A stretch of 64,000 nt of DNA from Lachnospiraceae bacterium (GTDB lineage Bacteria; Bacillota; Clostridia; Lachnospirales; Anaerotignaceae), in contig DPJA01000039.1 in the NCBI GenBank assembly GCA_003543235.1, forward strand, positions 124,001 through 188,000. The letters run 5' to 3'. A program made the translations under genes and the position numbers. Positions 26,697-34,847 of the stretch are shown piece after piece. Each line of letters begins with the position of its first letter. Within the stretch, counting starts at the first letter, position 1. The notes below the pieces were generated by a model. It had not been told where the DNA came from. It did no database searches and saw only the letters and a program-made list of their open reading frames with translations.

Positions 26697-27483
26697 ATTT
26701 AGCCTCCTGCAAGCTTGTCTTGTTTTTTTCATATATTATTTTAAGCCCTTTAAAGGTCAAAAATGGGTCTAGCACGTCAAATATCTCCAGCTTTTCATCA
26801 ATGGACCTTGCCATACCACCTGTTGCAATCACTTTAAGATTTGTATAGCCCAACTCTTTACGCACATTGTCAATTATATATTTAGCCTCGCCAATATGAC
26901 CATAGTAAATGCCTGATTGAATACAGCTTATAATATCTCTGCAATAGATACTTTCGGGTTTTTTGATTTCAATTTTAGGTAACTGTGCTGTTTTTAAAAA
27001 CAAAGCTTCGGCACATATATTTATGCCAGGAGCGGTAATGCCCGTTATAAATTTTCCTTTTTCGTCCACCACATCAAAGGTGGTTGCTGTGGAATAATCT
27101 ATTACCATAACTGGTCCGCCGTAAATTTCATAGGCGGCAACCATTTTTGCAATTCTATCATTTCCCAGTTCATTAGGGTTTTGCATACCTATCTCAATAT
27201 CCGTTTTAAGCTGGTTTGTAACCAAAATAGGTTCAACGCAAAAATATTTTTTAACGCCCCTAACCAATGAATACATAATATTTGGAACAACCGATGAAAT
27301 AATAACATCGTCAATATTTTCAACCTCAAAGCCGTCAAATTTAAGAAATCTTAGAAGCGTAGTTCCGATTTCATCTGACGTTTTCATGCTGTCGGTTGTC
27401 ATTCGCCAGCTTGCTATTAAAAAATCATCTTCATATATGCCTAAAAGAATTTCGGTATTGCCCACATCTATTACCAAAATCAT
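26680..27483 (-). CDS. Type III pantothenate kinase-like protein (upstream tandem copy)
   Basis: A 267-residue CoaX homologue aligned residue for residue with the downstream copy (DVGNT at 6-10, GNDR at 107-110, DYST at 129-132), so the two arose by tandem duplication, now well diverged. It differs at two conserved spots: Asn in the G-A/V-D-R pantothenate motif and Ser for Gly in the second phosphate motif (DYSTATTFD). It keeps APGINI, lost in the other copy. Both conserved Asp residues remain, so it may be active, specialised, or a heterodimer partner. ATG 27483 has GGAGG nine bases upstream. A consensus-like promoter and structured leader precede it. Confidence 0.85.
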   Translation of the reverse strand: MILVIDVGNTEILLGIYEDDFLIASWRMTTDSMKTSDEIGTTLLRFLKFDGFEVENIDDVIISSVVPNIMYSLVRGVKKYFCVEPILVTNQLKTDIEIGMQNPNELGNDRIAKMVAAYEIYGGPVMVIDYSTATTFDVVDEKGKFITGITAPGINICAEALFLKTAQLPKIEIKKPESIYCRDIISCIQSGIYYGHIGEAKYIIDNVRKELGYTNLKVIATGGMARSIDEKLEIFDVLDPFLTFKGLKIIYEKNKTSLQEAKYGSGN

Positions 27484-27559
27484 ATTTCAATGCCTCCGTT
27501 TATATTGAATATGTTTTATCCTTAAAGATGTTTTGAAAGTCAAGAAACCTCCAAACATG

Positions 27560-27640
27560 ATTAAGAAAGATGAGCTTTGCCGAATAAATTAAGCTCATTG
27601 GAACACGAACCCTCTGCCAAACAGAGTACAGGTTTATTCG
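27560..27640 (-). promoter_or_regulatory. Structured leader before the upstream coaX copy, class unknown
   Basis: The minus-strand leader can form a CTCTG-TTTGG-CAGAG hairpin (27612-27626), a TGAGCTT/AAGCTCA hairpin (27571-27597), and an 8-base pairing of CGAATAAA with TTTATTCG (27633-27640 with 27581-27588). The last pairing uses the loop of the second hairpin, so the RNA can form a pseudoknot or switch between folds. I do not recognise the class. Confidence 0.4.
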
Positions 27641-27644
27641 TTTT

Positions 27645-27672
27645 ATTATACCAAATCTTTTCAAATATTCAA
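27645..27672 (-). promoter_or_regulatory. Promoter of the coaX-coaX-dusB operon
   Basis: Minus-strand TTGAAT (27667-27672), a 16-base spacer and TATAAT (27645-27650). A start near 27638 would give a ~155-base leader before the first coaX copy. Confidence 0.65.
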
Positions 27673-27682
27673 TAAAATTTGT

Positions 27683-28033
27683 TTATTTTTTCAACAATTC
27701 TTCTTTAATTTTTTCTCCATTGGCAGTTTTATACACCAAATACCATAAATTAAGTGCTTTTATCAATTCAGCTTTTTCTTTTTTCAGTGCTTTAATCTCC
27801 AATTCCGCACCTATATCATCAAAGTCAAGTATCTCTTCACTTTTGATTGTTTCAAAGTATACCTCACCATTGGTGTAAAAACCAATTATAAATGTACACA
27901 TAAGCTTGTCTGCCAGCACTATGCAAATGGTTTTGATTTCGTCCCTAATACTCTCGGGCAATTCCAAAAATCCTTCATCCATATAATACTTTTCCTTGTC
28001 AAAGGAAGCTGCCGCCAATACAATTTTATCCAT
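27683..28033 (-). CDS. Small hypothetical protein, DUF6145-like
   Basis: A 116-residue acidic cytosolic protein starting MDKIVLAAASFDKEKYYMDE and containing LPESIRDEIKTICIVLADK and a C-terminal helix rich in Lys and Glu. From memory it resembles a small clostridial family (DUF6145) found beside birA and coaX; I am moderately sure. No catalytic motif is visible. It is translated from an ATG five bases after the birA stop; the Shine-Dalgarno GGGGAG lies in the last birA codons, so it is co-expressed with birA. Confidence 0.75.
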   Translation of the reverse strand: MDKIVLAAASFDKEKYYMDEGFLELPESIRDEIKTICIVLADKLMCTFIIGFYTNGEVYFETIKSEEILDFDDIGAELEIKALKKEKAELIKALNLWYLVYKTANGEKIKEELLKK

Positions 28034-28038
28034 TTTTT

Positions 28039-29001
28039 CTACACTCCCCTTATGGAAACTTCACCACTAAACACTGTTACACGCTCTCCATCAGCTTTTT
28101 CCACAATCAGCTCACCATCATCATTTATTGCTATTGCCCTACCGTTAAAACCATCCTTTGAAATCACTTTAACATTCTTATTAATGGTAATACATCTATT
28201 TTCGTACTCTTCCTTTACGGATAAAAACCCTTTTTGTGTATATTTGTTATAGTTTTGCTCAAGACGCTCAATTATTGCCCTTGCAATTTTGCTGCGTTTA
28301 ACCTTAACACCGGCTATCTGGCTAAGGGAAACTGCAATATCTTTTAATTCCTCTGGAAAAATGTCTGTATTTACATTAACTCCTATACCCACAACAACAA
28401 ACTCCACATTATTAATTTGTGCGTTCATTTCAGTAAGGATGCCGCAAACCTTTTTCCCATCAATTATAATATCGTTTGGCCATTTTATGCCACTGTTTAT
28501 ACCCAAAACATCATTTATTGCCTGACACACGCTAAGACCTGCCACAAGGGTAATTCTTGATGCCTCCTGAGGTGCAATATTAGGTTTTAAAAGCACCGAC
28601 ATCCAAAGCCCTGTACCCTTAGGAGAACTCCACACGTGTCCTCGTCTGCCCTTTCCCCCAAGCTGTTCATCAGCAATCACCACTGTACCCTCAGCTGCAC
28701 CCTCCAACGCCAGTAACCTAAGCTTATTATTTGTAGAGTCAACTGTGTCAAAGTATATAACCTGTGTACCTATAGTTTTTGTATTAAGACCTAACTTAAC
28801 CTCAATGCTACTAAGCACATCATCGGTAGGCATAAGGCAATATCCCTTATTTGTTACCGCCTGTATATTATAGCCTTCTTCACGCAGGATTTTTATATAT
28901 TTCCATACCGCTGTACGGCTTACCCCAAGAAGTTCACCTATATTTTCTCCTGAAAGGTATCCGTTTGTAGTTTTCAACAATTCAAGTAATTTATTTTTCA
29001 T
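28039..29001 (-). CDS. birA: Bifunctional biotin-protein ligase / biotin repressor
   Basis: A 320-residue two-domain protein. The N-terminal winged helix (about residues 1-60; SGENIGELLGVSRTAVWKYIKILREEGY) lets it act as a biotin-responsive repressor. The ligase domain has GRRGHVWSSPKGTGLWMSV (biotinoyl-AMP loop), IKWPNDIIIDGKKVCGIL and a C-terminal SH3-like piece. It activates biotin and attaches it to carboxylases. No biotin gene or BirA operator is adjacent, so its targets lie elsewhere. Confidence 0.96.
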   Translation of the reverse strand: MKNKLLELLKTTNGYLSGENIGELLGVSRTAVWKYIKILREEGYNIQAVTNKGYCLMPTDDVLSSIEVKLGLNTKTIGTQVIYFDTVDSTNNKLRLLALEGAAEGTVVIADEQLGGKGRRGHVWSSPKGTGLWMSVLLKPNIAPQEASRITLVAGLSVCQAINDVLGINSGIKWPNDIIIDGKKVCGILTEMNAQINNVEFVVVGIGVNVNTDIFPEELKDIAVSLSQIAGVKVKRSKIARAIIERLEQNYNKYTQKGFLSVKEEYENRCITINKNVKVISKDGFNGRAIAINDDGELIVEKADGERVTVFSGEVSIRGV

Positions 29002-29023
29002 AAAAACATCATCCTTTTATTAA

Positions 29024-29054
29024 GAAAAAAAAGCAGACCATTAAGTCTGCTTGG
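29024..29054 (-). terminator. Terminator downstream of argF
   Basis: Minus-strand AAGCAGACTTAATGGTCTGCTTTTTTTT, a 7-bp perfect stem with eight T. It stands about 145 bases after the argF stop and just before birA. Confidence 0.88.
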
Positions 29055-29074
29055 TGTATGCTGATAAAATCAAA

Positions 29075-29140
29075 ATCTTGAGGTCTTTGCCCTCAAACAC
29101 CCACAAGGGTTCTCACCCTTGACCCATCTAAAACCTCATA
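29075..29140 (-). repeat. Cluster of small inverted repeats in the argF 3' region
   Basis: The space between argF and its terminator contains AAGGGT-tctc-ACCCTT (29105-29120), TGAGG...CCTCA pairs (29079-29095 and again with 29134-29138), and a GGGT-rich spacer. It resembles an intergenic palindromic repeat unit, but only one copy is clear in this window. Confidence 0.35.
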
Positions 29141-29196
29141 AATATGCGGTTTTGTTAAAAGTTTTTTGTCTTGCTTTTTCTAAAAGTAAGTGGGTC

Positions 29197-30141
29197 TTAT
29201 TTACCTATTGTGGCAACCATAACCGCCTTAATTGTGTGCATACGATTTTCAGCTTCGTCAAACACAACAGAGGCTTCACTTTCCATAACCTCGTGGGTTA
29301 CTTCCTTTTCCCTTACTGCCGGCAAACAGTGCATAAACAATGTTTTCGGATTTCCAGTTGCCTCCATAAGTGCTTTATTAACCTGATATGGCTTTAAAAC
29401 TGCAATTCTGTCTGCAGCTTTATCTTCTTCACCCATAGATACCCAAACATCGGTATATATAATGTCAGCATCCTTAACACCCTGTGTTGGATTATCTGTA
29501 ATGGTAATAGTTGCACCGCTTTCCTTGGCATAACCCTTGCAAAGCTCAACTAACTCTTCTGCTGGGTAAAGGCTTTTTGGTGCAATAATCACAAATTCCA
29601 TGCCCATCTTTGCGGCACCAATCATAAGAGCGTTTGCCATATTGTTTCTTCCATCACCTGCGTATACAAATTTTATACCTTTAATATGTCCAAATTTTTC
29701 CTTAATAGTCATAAAATCGGCAAGAACCTGTGTTGGATGGTCGTCATCTGTAAGGCCGTTCCAAACCGGAACACCGCTGTACTTCGCAAGCTTTTCCACA
29801 ACCTCCTGTGAAAAGCCACGAAACTCTATGCCGTCAAACAAACGTCCCAAAACTCTGGCTGTATCCTCTACTGTTTCTTTGTAGCCCAACTGAATATCAT
29901 TTTTGCTAAGATATTCTGGATGTGCACCTTCGTCTATAGCACCAATGGTAAATGAACAGCGTGTACGTGTAGATGGCTTTTCAAAAATAAGTGCTACATT
30001 CTTATGCTCCATGTTACGCTCAAAAATGCCTGCTTTCTTTTTTGCTTTAAGGTCAATGGCCAAATCAACCAAATATTCTATTTCTTCTGCGGTATAATCT
30101 TTTAAAGTTAAAAAACTTCTGCCCTTTAAATTAACTGACAT
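29197..30141 (-). CDS. argF: Ornithine carbamoyltransferase
   Basis: A 314-residue enzyme making citrulline from carbamoyl phosphate and ornithine. The carbamoyl-phosphate motif is STRTRCSFT, followed by DDHPTQVLADFMT, and the ornithine motif is MHCLPA. The length matches catalytic/anabolic OTC. It stands alone: no other arg or arc gene is adjacent, so anabolic versus catabolic use is undecided. The ATG at 30141 follows CAGGAGGTAATACAA. The leader carries a long inverted repeat described separately. Confidence 0.96.
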   Translation of the reverse strand: MSVNLKGRSFLTLKDYTAEEIEYLVDLAIDLKAKKKAGIFERNMEHKNVALIFEKPSTRTRCSFTIGAIDEGAHPEYLSKNDIQLGYKETVEDTARVLGRLFDGIEFRGFSQEVVEKLAKYSGVPVWNGLTDDDHPTQVLADFMTIKEKFGHIKGIKFVYAGDGRNNMANALMIGAAKMGMEFVIIAPKSLYPAEELVELCKGYAKESGATITITDNPTQGVKDADIIYTDVWVSMGEEDKAADRIAVLKPYQVNKALMEATGNPKTLFMHCLPAVREKEVTHEVMESEASVVFDEAENRMHTIKAVMVATIGK

Positions 30142-30172
30142 TTGTATTACCTCCTGTTGTATACAAGACGGA

Positions 30173-30274
30173 AAGACCGCAGGGCATTACCATCCTTTAC
30201 TCCAACCAGCTTTTAATTACAAAAGCATTGAACCATACAAAAGTGTCAGCGTAAAATATAGCCCTACGGTCTTT
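30173..30274 (-). promoter_or_regulatory. Long stem-loop in the argF leader
   Basis: AAGACCGTAGGGC (30262-30274 on the minus strand) pairs over 13 bases with GCCCTGCGGTCTT (30173-30185), with one G-U pair. The 76-base loop contains a second hairpin, GCTTTT/AAAAGC in minus sense. It fills the gap between the thioesterase gene and argF. It may be a structured leader or a read-through attenuator; I cannot name a class. Confidence 0.45.
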
Positions 30275-30277
30275 ATC

Positions 30278-30670
30278 TTATTTGTTTGCTTCTTTTAACT
30301 TGGAAATAAACTTCTCTACATCAATAATTGCTCTACCATGAGTGCCTTCACCAATTTTAGTTTTTTCGTCATATGCCTTTACATTAAGTGTAAGCATTTT
30401 GCCATTAATTTCACCTATTTCGGCAATAACTCTAACCTTCATGCCAACAGGAGTAGCTGCCAAATGCTTAACATTAACAAAAGTTCCAACTGTGTCCATA
30501 CCCTTAGGCAATACCTGCTGGCAAAGTTTAAGAGATACTTGCTCCATCCAGTTAATCATAGTTGGTGTTGAAAAAACAGGAAAATCTCCTCCAAAATGTG
30601 CTGTTGCATCGTTTTTACCAACTACATATTCAATCTCGTTTGTCATTCCTACCTGTAAATTATACTCCAT
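30278..30670 (-). CDS. FlK-like hotdog-fold thioesterase
   Basis: A 130-residue single-domain hotdog protein matching fluoroacetyl-CoA thioesterase-like (FlK) sequences. The likely catalytic Thr and Glu lie in FSTPTMINWMEQVS, and the His in VKHLAATPVG. FlK itself destroys fluoroacetyl-CoA; most clostridial homologues have no proven substrate and probably hydrolyse a short acyl-CoA. It follows ftsH by 33 bases and may be transcribed with it. ATG 30670 has a modest GAGG site. Confidence 0.82.
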   Translation of the reverse strand: MEYNLQVGMTNEIEYVVGKNDATAHFGGDFPVFSTPTMINWMEQVSLKLCQQVLPKGMDTVGTFVNVKHLAATPVGMKVRVIAEIGEINGKMLTLNVKAYDEKTKIGEGTHGRAIIDVEKFISKLKEANK

Positions 30671-30703
30671 AATAAAAACCTCATCCCTTCGCTTTTAACA
30701 ATG

Positions 30704-32662
30704 TTAAATTTCTTCTTTTGAAATGCTTACCGTTGTTTTTTCTGTATCTTGTTCTTTTATATTATCTACTTCCTCTTGAGTTTCTTCATTCTTAACAGTT
30801 TCTTTTTCAAGGTTAACACGCTCAATACATTTTGGGTCTTTCAATATGGCCCTAAATTCTTCGCCTGTAATTTTTTCCTTTTCAACCAAAAGCTTTGCTG
30901 TAGCATGAAGTACATCAATATTTTCTTCAATAAGGCGTATAGCCTCACTATAGGAAGTATCCATAATACGCTTAACCTCAGCATCTATTGTAGATGCAAC
31001 GTGCTCACCATAATTGCGTGAATGTGCTATTTCCTTACCTATAAACACCTCGCCACCGTCATCACCAAACTGCACAGGCCCTAAAATATCGCTCATGCCA
31101 TATTTCATAACCATATTACGTGCCATTAAAGTAGCTCTCTCAATGTCATTGCTTGCACCTGTTGTAACATCTTTAAGCACAATAAGCTCTGCCGCACGTC
31201 CACCAAGGAACGATATAATTTCCTGCTCCATAGTCTTTTTTGTTACATACATTTTATCCTCACTTGGCAAAGGCATTGTGTAGCCACCTGCCATGCCCGT
31301 AGGTATAATGGAAATGCTATGCACAGGGTCAAGCTCACTTAAAATTTCAAACAAAATTGCATGGCCACCCTCGTGGTAAGCAGTAATAAGTTTTTCTTTT
31401 TCCTTTATAACACGACTCTTCTTTTCGGTGCCTATTCCCACCTTAACAAAAGCCTTTTGTATTTCTTCCATATCAATTTCTTTTTTGCCAACTCTTGCAG
31501 ATAATAATGCCGCCTCGTTAAGAAGATTTTCAAGGTCTGCACCTGTAAAGCCTGCTGTAGTTTTTGCAACCACCTCAAGGTCAACCTCTTTTGCCATAGG
31601 CTTGCCTTTTGCATGAACCTGTAAAATTTCTTTTCTTCCCTTAACATCTGGTCTGCCAACATACACCTGTCTGTCAAAACGACCTGGTCTTAAAATAGCA
31701 GGGTCAAGTATATCAGCACGGTTTGTTGCTGCAACTACAATTACACCCTCATTAACTCCAAAGCCATCCATTTCAACCAGCAATTGATTCAATGTCTGTT
31801 CTCTTTCGTCATGTCCACCGCCAAGCCCTGCACCACGTCTTCGTCCAACTGCATCAATTTCATCTATAAATATAATGCAAGGAGCATTCTTTTTAGCCTG
31901 TTCAAATAAATCTCTTACACGAGAAGCGCCAACACCAACAAACATTTCAACAAAGTCTGAACCTGAAATGCTGAAAAACGGCACCTTAGCCTCACCTGCC
32001 ACTGCTTTTGCAAGCAATGTTTTACCTGTTCCCGGAGGGCCCACAAGCAAAACACCCTTAGGTATCCTTGCTCCCAAATCCACAAACTTTTTAGGTTCTC
32101 TTAAAAATTCAACTAATTCTTGAAGCTCTGTTTTTTCCTCTTCCAGTCCTGCAACATTGTCAAATGTAGTACGGTTTTTGTCATCAATGTTAACCTTTGC
32201 TTTGCTTTTGCCAAAGTTCATCATTTTTCCACTGCCGCCTTGCATTTTTTGGAACATAAAGCTGAAAAAAATAACCGCCAGCACCATAAGCAAAATTGAT
32301 GGAAGTATGGAGCTTAAAACGCTTGCCCTAGGCACGTCTACGATGTCCACCTTAATTCCGTCATCAATTATTTTCTCATCCACATAGCTCATAAAGTTGG
32401 TAAAGCTAACTATATTTGTTTTTATTTCTGTTCCATCATCAAGTGTTGCTGTAACCGTACCAAAATCATTGGATTCGGAACTTTTTTCCACCTTGATTTC
32501 GCTTACTTCTTTGTTTTCAATCTTTTCGATAAGGTCGTTGTATGTATATGTGACCGTGGTATCCGCTGTATTACCCGTGCCTGTGTTTAAAAACGCAAGT
32601 ACGGTAAGCACGATAACAAACATAAGGGCATACAAGCCAAAACTTTTCCAATATTTATTCAA
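30704..32662 (-). CDS. ftsH: ATP-dependent zinc metalloprotease FtsH
   Basis: A 652-residue membrane-bound AAA protease that degrades misfolded membrane proteins and some regulators. It has two membrane helices (about 8-26 and 115-136), Walker A GPPGTGKT (208-215), Walker B IIFIDEID (263-270), the second-region-of-homology ATNRADILDPAILRPGRFD, and the zinc site HEGGH (430-434; HEAGH in many homologues, metal ligands intact). The C-terminal tail is acidic. The ATG follows GGAGGCAG. It completes the spoIIE-tilS-hpt-ftsH order seen in Bacillus and Clostridia. Confidence 0.98.
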   Translation of the reverse strand: MNKYWKSFGLYALMFVIVLTVLAFLNTGTGNTADTTVTYTYNDLIEKIENKEVSEIKVEKSSESNDFGTVTATLDDGTEIKTNIVSFTNFMSYVDEKIIDDGIKVDIVDVPRASVLSSILPSILLMVLAVIFFSFMFQKMQGGSGKMMNFGKSKAKVNIDDKNRTTFDNVAGLEEEKTELQELVEFLREPKKFVDLGARIPKGVLLVGPPGTGKTLLAKAVAGEAKVPFFSISGSDFVEMFVGVGASRVRDLFEQAKKNAPCIIFIDEIDAVGRRRGAGLGGGHDEREQTLNQLLVEMDGFGVNEGVIVVAATNRADILDPAILRPGRFDRQVYVGRPDVKGRKEILQVHAKGKPMAKEVDLEVVAKTTAGFTGADLENLLNEAALLSARVGKKEIDMEEIQKAFVKVGIGTEKKSRVIKEKEKLITAYHEGGHAILFEILSELDPVHSISIIPTGMAGGYTMPLPSEDKMYVTKKTMEQEIISFLGGRAAELIVLKDVTTGASNDIERATLMARNMVMKYGMSDILGPVQFGDDGGEVFIGKEIAHSRNYGEHVASTIDAEVKRIMDTSYSEAIRLIEENIDVLHATAKLLVEKEKITGEEFRAILKDPKCIERVNLEKETVKNEETQEEVDNIKEQDTEKTTVSISKEEI

Positions 32663-32732
32663 AACTCTGCCTCCTTGTGTAATGTGTCTGTCTAATTTCT
32701 TAACCCAAAAAGCGTAAAGAAATCAATAATAT

Positions 32733-32761
32733 ATTTTATCATATTTAAAATACGTTGGCAA
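32733..32761 (-). promoter_or_regulatory. Possible promoter of ftsH
   Basis: Minus-strand TTGCCA (32756-32761), a 17-base spacer and TAAAAT (32733-32738), about 70 bases before the ftsH start and after hpt. Confidence 0.4.
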
Positions 32762-32851
32762 CTGAAAAACGTCTGGCTTTTAATATAAAAACATTAAGGC
32801 CGCCTAAAATTTATGGCCGCCCCAAGTATTTATTTCTATTTTCTGTGATTT

Positions 32852-33382
32852 TTATTCCTCTTCAAAGGAAATCACACCAATATAATCAAGGTTTCTATAT
32901 TTTTGTGCATAGTCAAGACCATATCCCACAACGAATTCGTCAGGTATCTGGAAACAGGTGTAATCAATATCCACCTGACTAACACGCCTGTCTGGCTTAT
33001 CTAACAATGTACAAATTTTAAGACTTTCAGGTTTTCTGCTTAAAAGCAGTTCCTTAAGCATACTTAACGTACGTCCCGAGTCCACAATATCTTCTACAAT
33101 AATTACATTTTTTCCAGCAATAGGCTCATCTAAATCCATAAGAATTTTAAGATTTCCACTGCTTTCAGTGGAGTTGCCATAGCTTGAAACATCCATAAAG
33201 TTAATGTATACATTTTTGTTTATATATCTTGCCAAATCCACCATAAAAATTACGCCGCCCTTAAGCACGCAAATAAAGTGGATTTCCTTTCCTTCATAGT
33301 CCTTTTCAATCTGTTTTGCTATTTCTTTAATTTTTTCAATAATAATATCCTTGGATATAAGAGTATCTATCTTTTCAGTCAT
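32852..33382 (-). CDS. hpt: Hypoxanthine phosphoribosyltransferase
   Basis: A 176-residue purine-salvage enzyme converting hypoxanthine or guanine plus PRPP to IMP or GMP. The PRPP loop is VIIVEDIVDSGRTL (about residue 96), and the base-contact segment FVVGYGLDYAQKYRNL lies near the C-terminus. It begins three bases after the tilS stop, with GGGAGGA in the tilS tail as ribosome-binding site. In Bacilli HprT also regulates ftsH with TilS; whether that holds here is unknown. Confidence 0.97.
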   Translation of the reverse strand: MTEKIDTLISKDIIIEKIKEIAKQIEKDYEGKEIHFICVLKGGVIFMVDLARYINKNVYINFMDVSSYGNSTESSGNLKILMDLDEPIAGKNVIIVEDIVDSGRTLSMLKELLLSRKPESLKICTLLDKPDRRVSQVDIDYTCFQIPDEFVVGYGLDYAQKYRNLDYIGVISFEEE

Positions 33383-33385
33383 TTT

Positions 33386-34765
33386 CTAATCCTCCCATAT
33401 GTGTACATACAATATATTTTTGGTTTCGCTGTCGGCAGTAAAATATTCACCACTTCTTTTACCTACAGCCCACAAAACTTGGTTTTTACAGGCAATAAGC
33501 ACAATGCGGTTTCGTTCTTCAAGAGGTATTTTTTGGTCTATAAAAAAATCTTTAATCTTTTTATGCCCTGTTTTTTTATTAATTGATATTAAATCTCCTG
33601 TTCTTCTATTTCTAACCTCTAAACCGCCATTAATCTTATCACAGTCAAAAGCTTTAGTACATACCATATGGGAATTTCCATCATTTTTTTTCACACTTTT
33701 TGAAATTTCAACATAAATTTCTGCTTCTTTTATAAAAACAGGAATCTCTTCTTGTAATTTATAACAAAAATCTTCTGCAATTTCTCTTGTGTTTTGGGTA
33801 AGTTTTATAAATTCATATTCTCGTTGTGCACCCAACCCCTGCACCAAATCAATTTTCTTCCCCGTGCCTGCGTTGAGCAACTGTGTAACCATTGTTATGT
33901 GCTTAAGTGTAAGGTCTTTAATATCTTTCCTAAACACCCTAAACCCCTTGCGTATCACCCGTCTAAGTATAACCTCAGGCATCTTTTCCAAGTCCTCTAC
34001 ACTTAAATAAACTGCATTGTCTGTTGTTTTTTTTATAGCCCCAACGTAAGCAAGTGCTGCCTGTTCCTCTATATATTTATCCTCTGCTGATAAAAGCTCT
34101 GCAGTTTTTGCCAAGTTGTTTATTACTCCTGCATTTATCTCTTTTTGCATATATGGCAAAAGGCTTAATCGTATTTTGTTTCGGGCATAATCCTCTTTAA
34201 GATTAGTAGAATCTGTGCAGTAGGGCTGGTTAAGACTATAAAGATATTTTTCAATATCCTCACGTGTACATTCTATTAGCGGACGTATTATATTATCTCT
34301 AACTGGAGCAATACCCGAAAGCCCTGTAAGCCCTGTACCACGGCAAAGACGCATAATAAGAGTTTCGGCTTGGTCGTTAAGGTTGTGAGCAACAGCTATT
34401 TTAGTTGCGTTGTTAGCTTTAAGACAATGATTAAATTCCGCATACCTAAGATGTCTGCCACACTCTTCTTCCGTAACTCCCATGTCTTTAGCTATTTTAG
34501 GAACATCAAAAGTTTTAGATGTAAAATCTACTCCAAATTGAGTACAAATATTTCTTACAAAATCCTCATCCCTTTTTGCTTCACTGCCACGTATTCCATG
34601 GTTTATGTGCACAACAAATAGCGTAAGGTCCAGCACCTCACGCTGTTTAGACAGCAGCCTCAAAAGGGCAACAGAATCTGCACCGCCAGACACTCCCAGC
34701 ACAATTCTATCACCTTTTTGAAGCATATTATATTTATTTATGGTGGCAATTGCCTTTTTATACAT
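33386..34765 (-). CDS. tilS: tRNA(Ile)-lysidine synthase
   Basis: A 459-residue enzyme that converts C34 of tRNA-Ile(CAU) to lysidine so that it reads AUA. The ATP-pyrophosphatase loop is VLGVSGGADSVALLRLL (near residue 25). HNLNDQAETLIMRLCRGTGLTGLSGI is the second family motif, and the C-terminal TilS domain is present (KKTGHKKIKDFFIDQKIP). AGTGAGG precedes the ATG. It is in the spoIIE-tilS-hpt-ftsH cluster. Confidence 0.97.
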   Translation of the reverse strand: MYKKAIATINKYNMLQKGDRIVLGVSGGADSVALLRLLSKQREVLDLTLFVVHINHGIRGSEAKRDEDFVRNICTQFGVDFTSKTFDVPKIAKDMGVTEEECGRHLRYAEFNHCLKANNATKIAVAHNLNDQAETLIMRLCRGTGLTGLSGIAPVRDNIIRPLIECTREDIEKYLYSLNQPYCTDSTNLKEDYARNKIRLSLLPYMQKEINAGVINNLAKTAELLSAEDKYIEEQAALAYVGAIKKTTDNAVYLSVEDLEKMPEVILRRVIRKGFRVFRKDIKDLTLKHITMVTQLLNAGTGKKIDLVQGLGAQREYEFIKLTQNTREIAEDFCYKLQEEIPVFIKEAEIYVEISKSVKKNDGNSHMVCTKAFDCDKINGGLEVRNRRTGDLISINKKTGHKKIKDFFIDQKIPLEERNRIVLIACKNQVLWAVGKRSGEYFTADSETKNILYVHIWED

Positions 34766-34847
34766 TATAAAAACCTCACTTTGGCTATATAATAACTCAT
34801 TTTAACCTAAAAGTGAATAAAAGTTTTTTACCGTCATTAGGTGATGC

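Noticed and set aside
32790..32825. GGCCGCC repeated twice after hpt, as a possible terminator
   Set aside because: The two copies are direct repeats and can only pair through GGCC; the stem is weak and the following T tract is interrupted.
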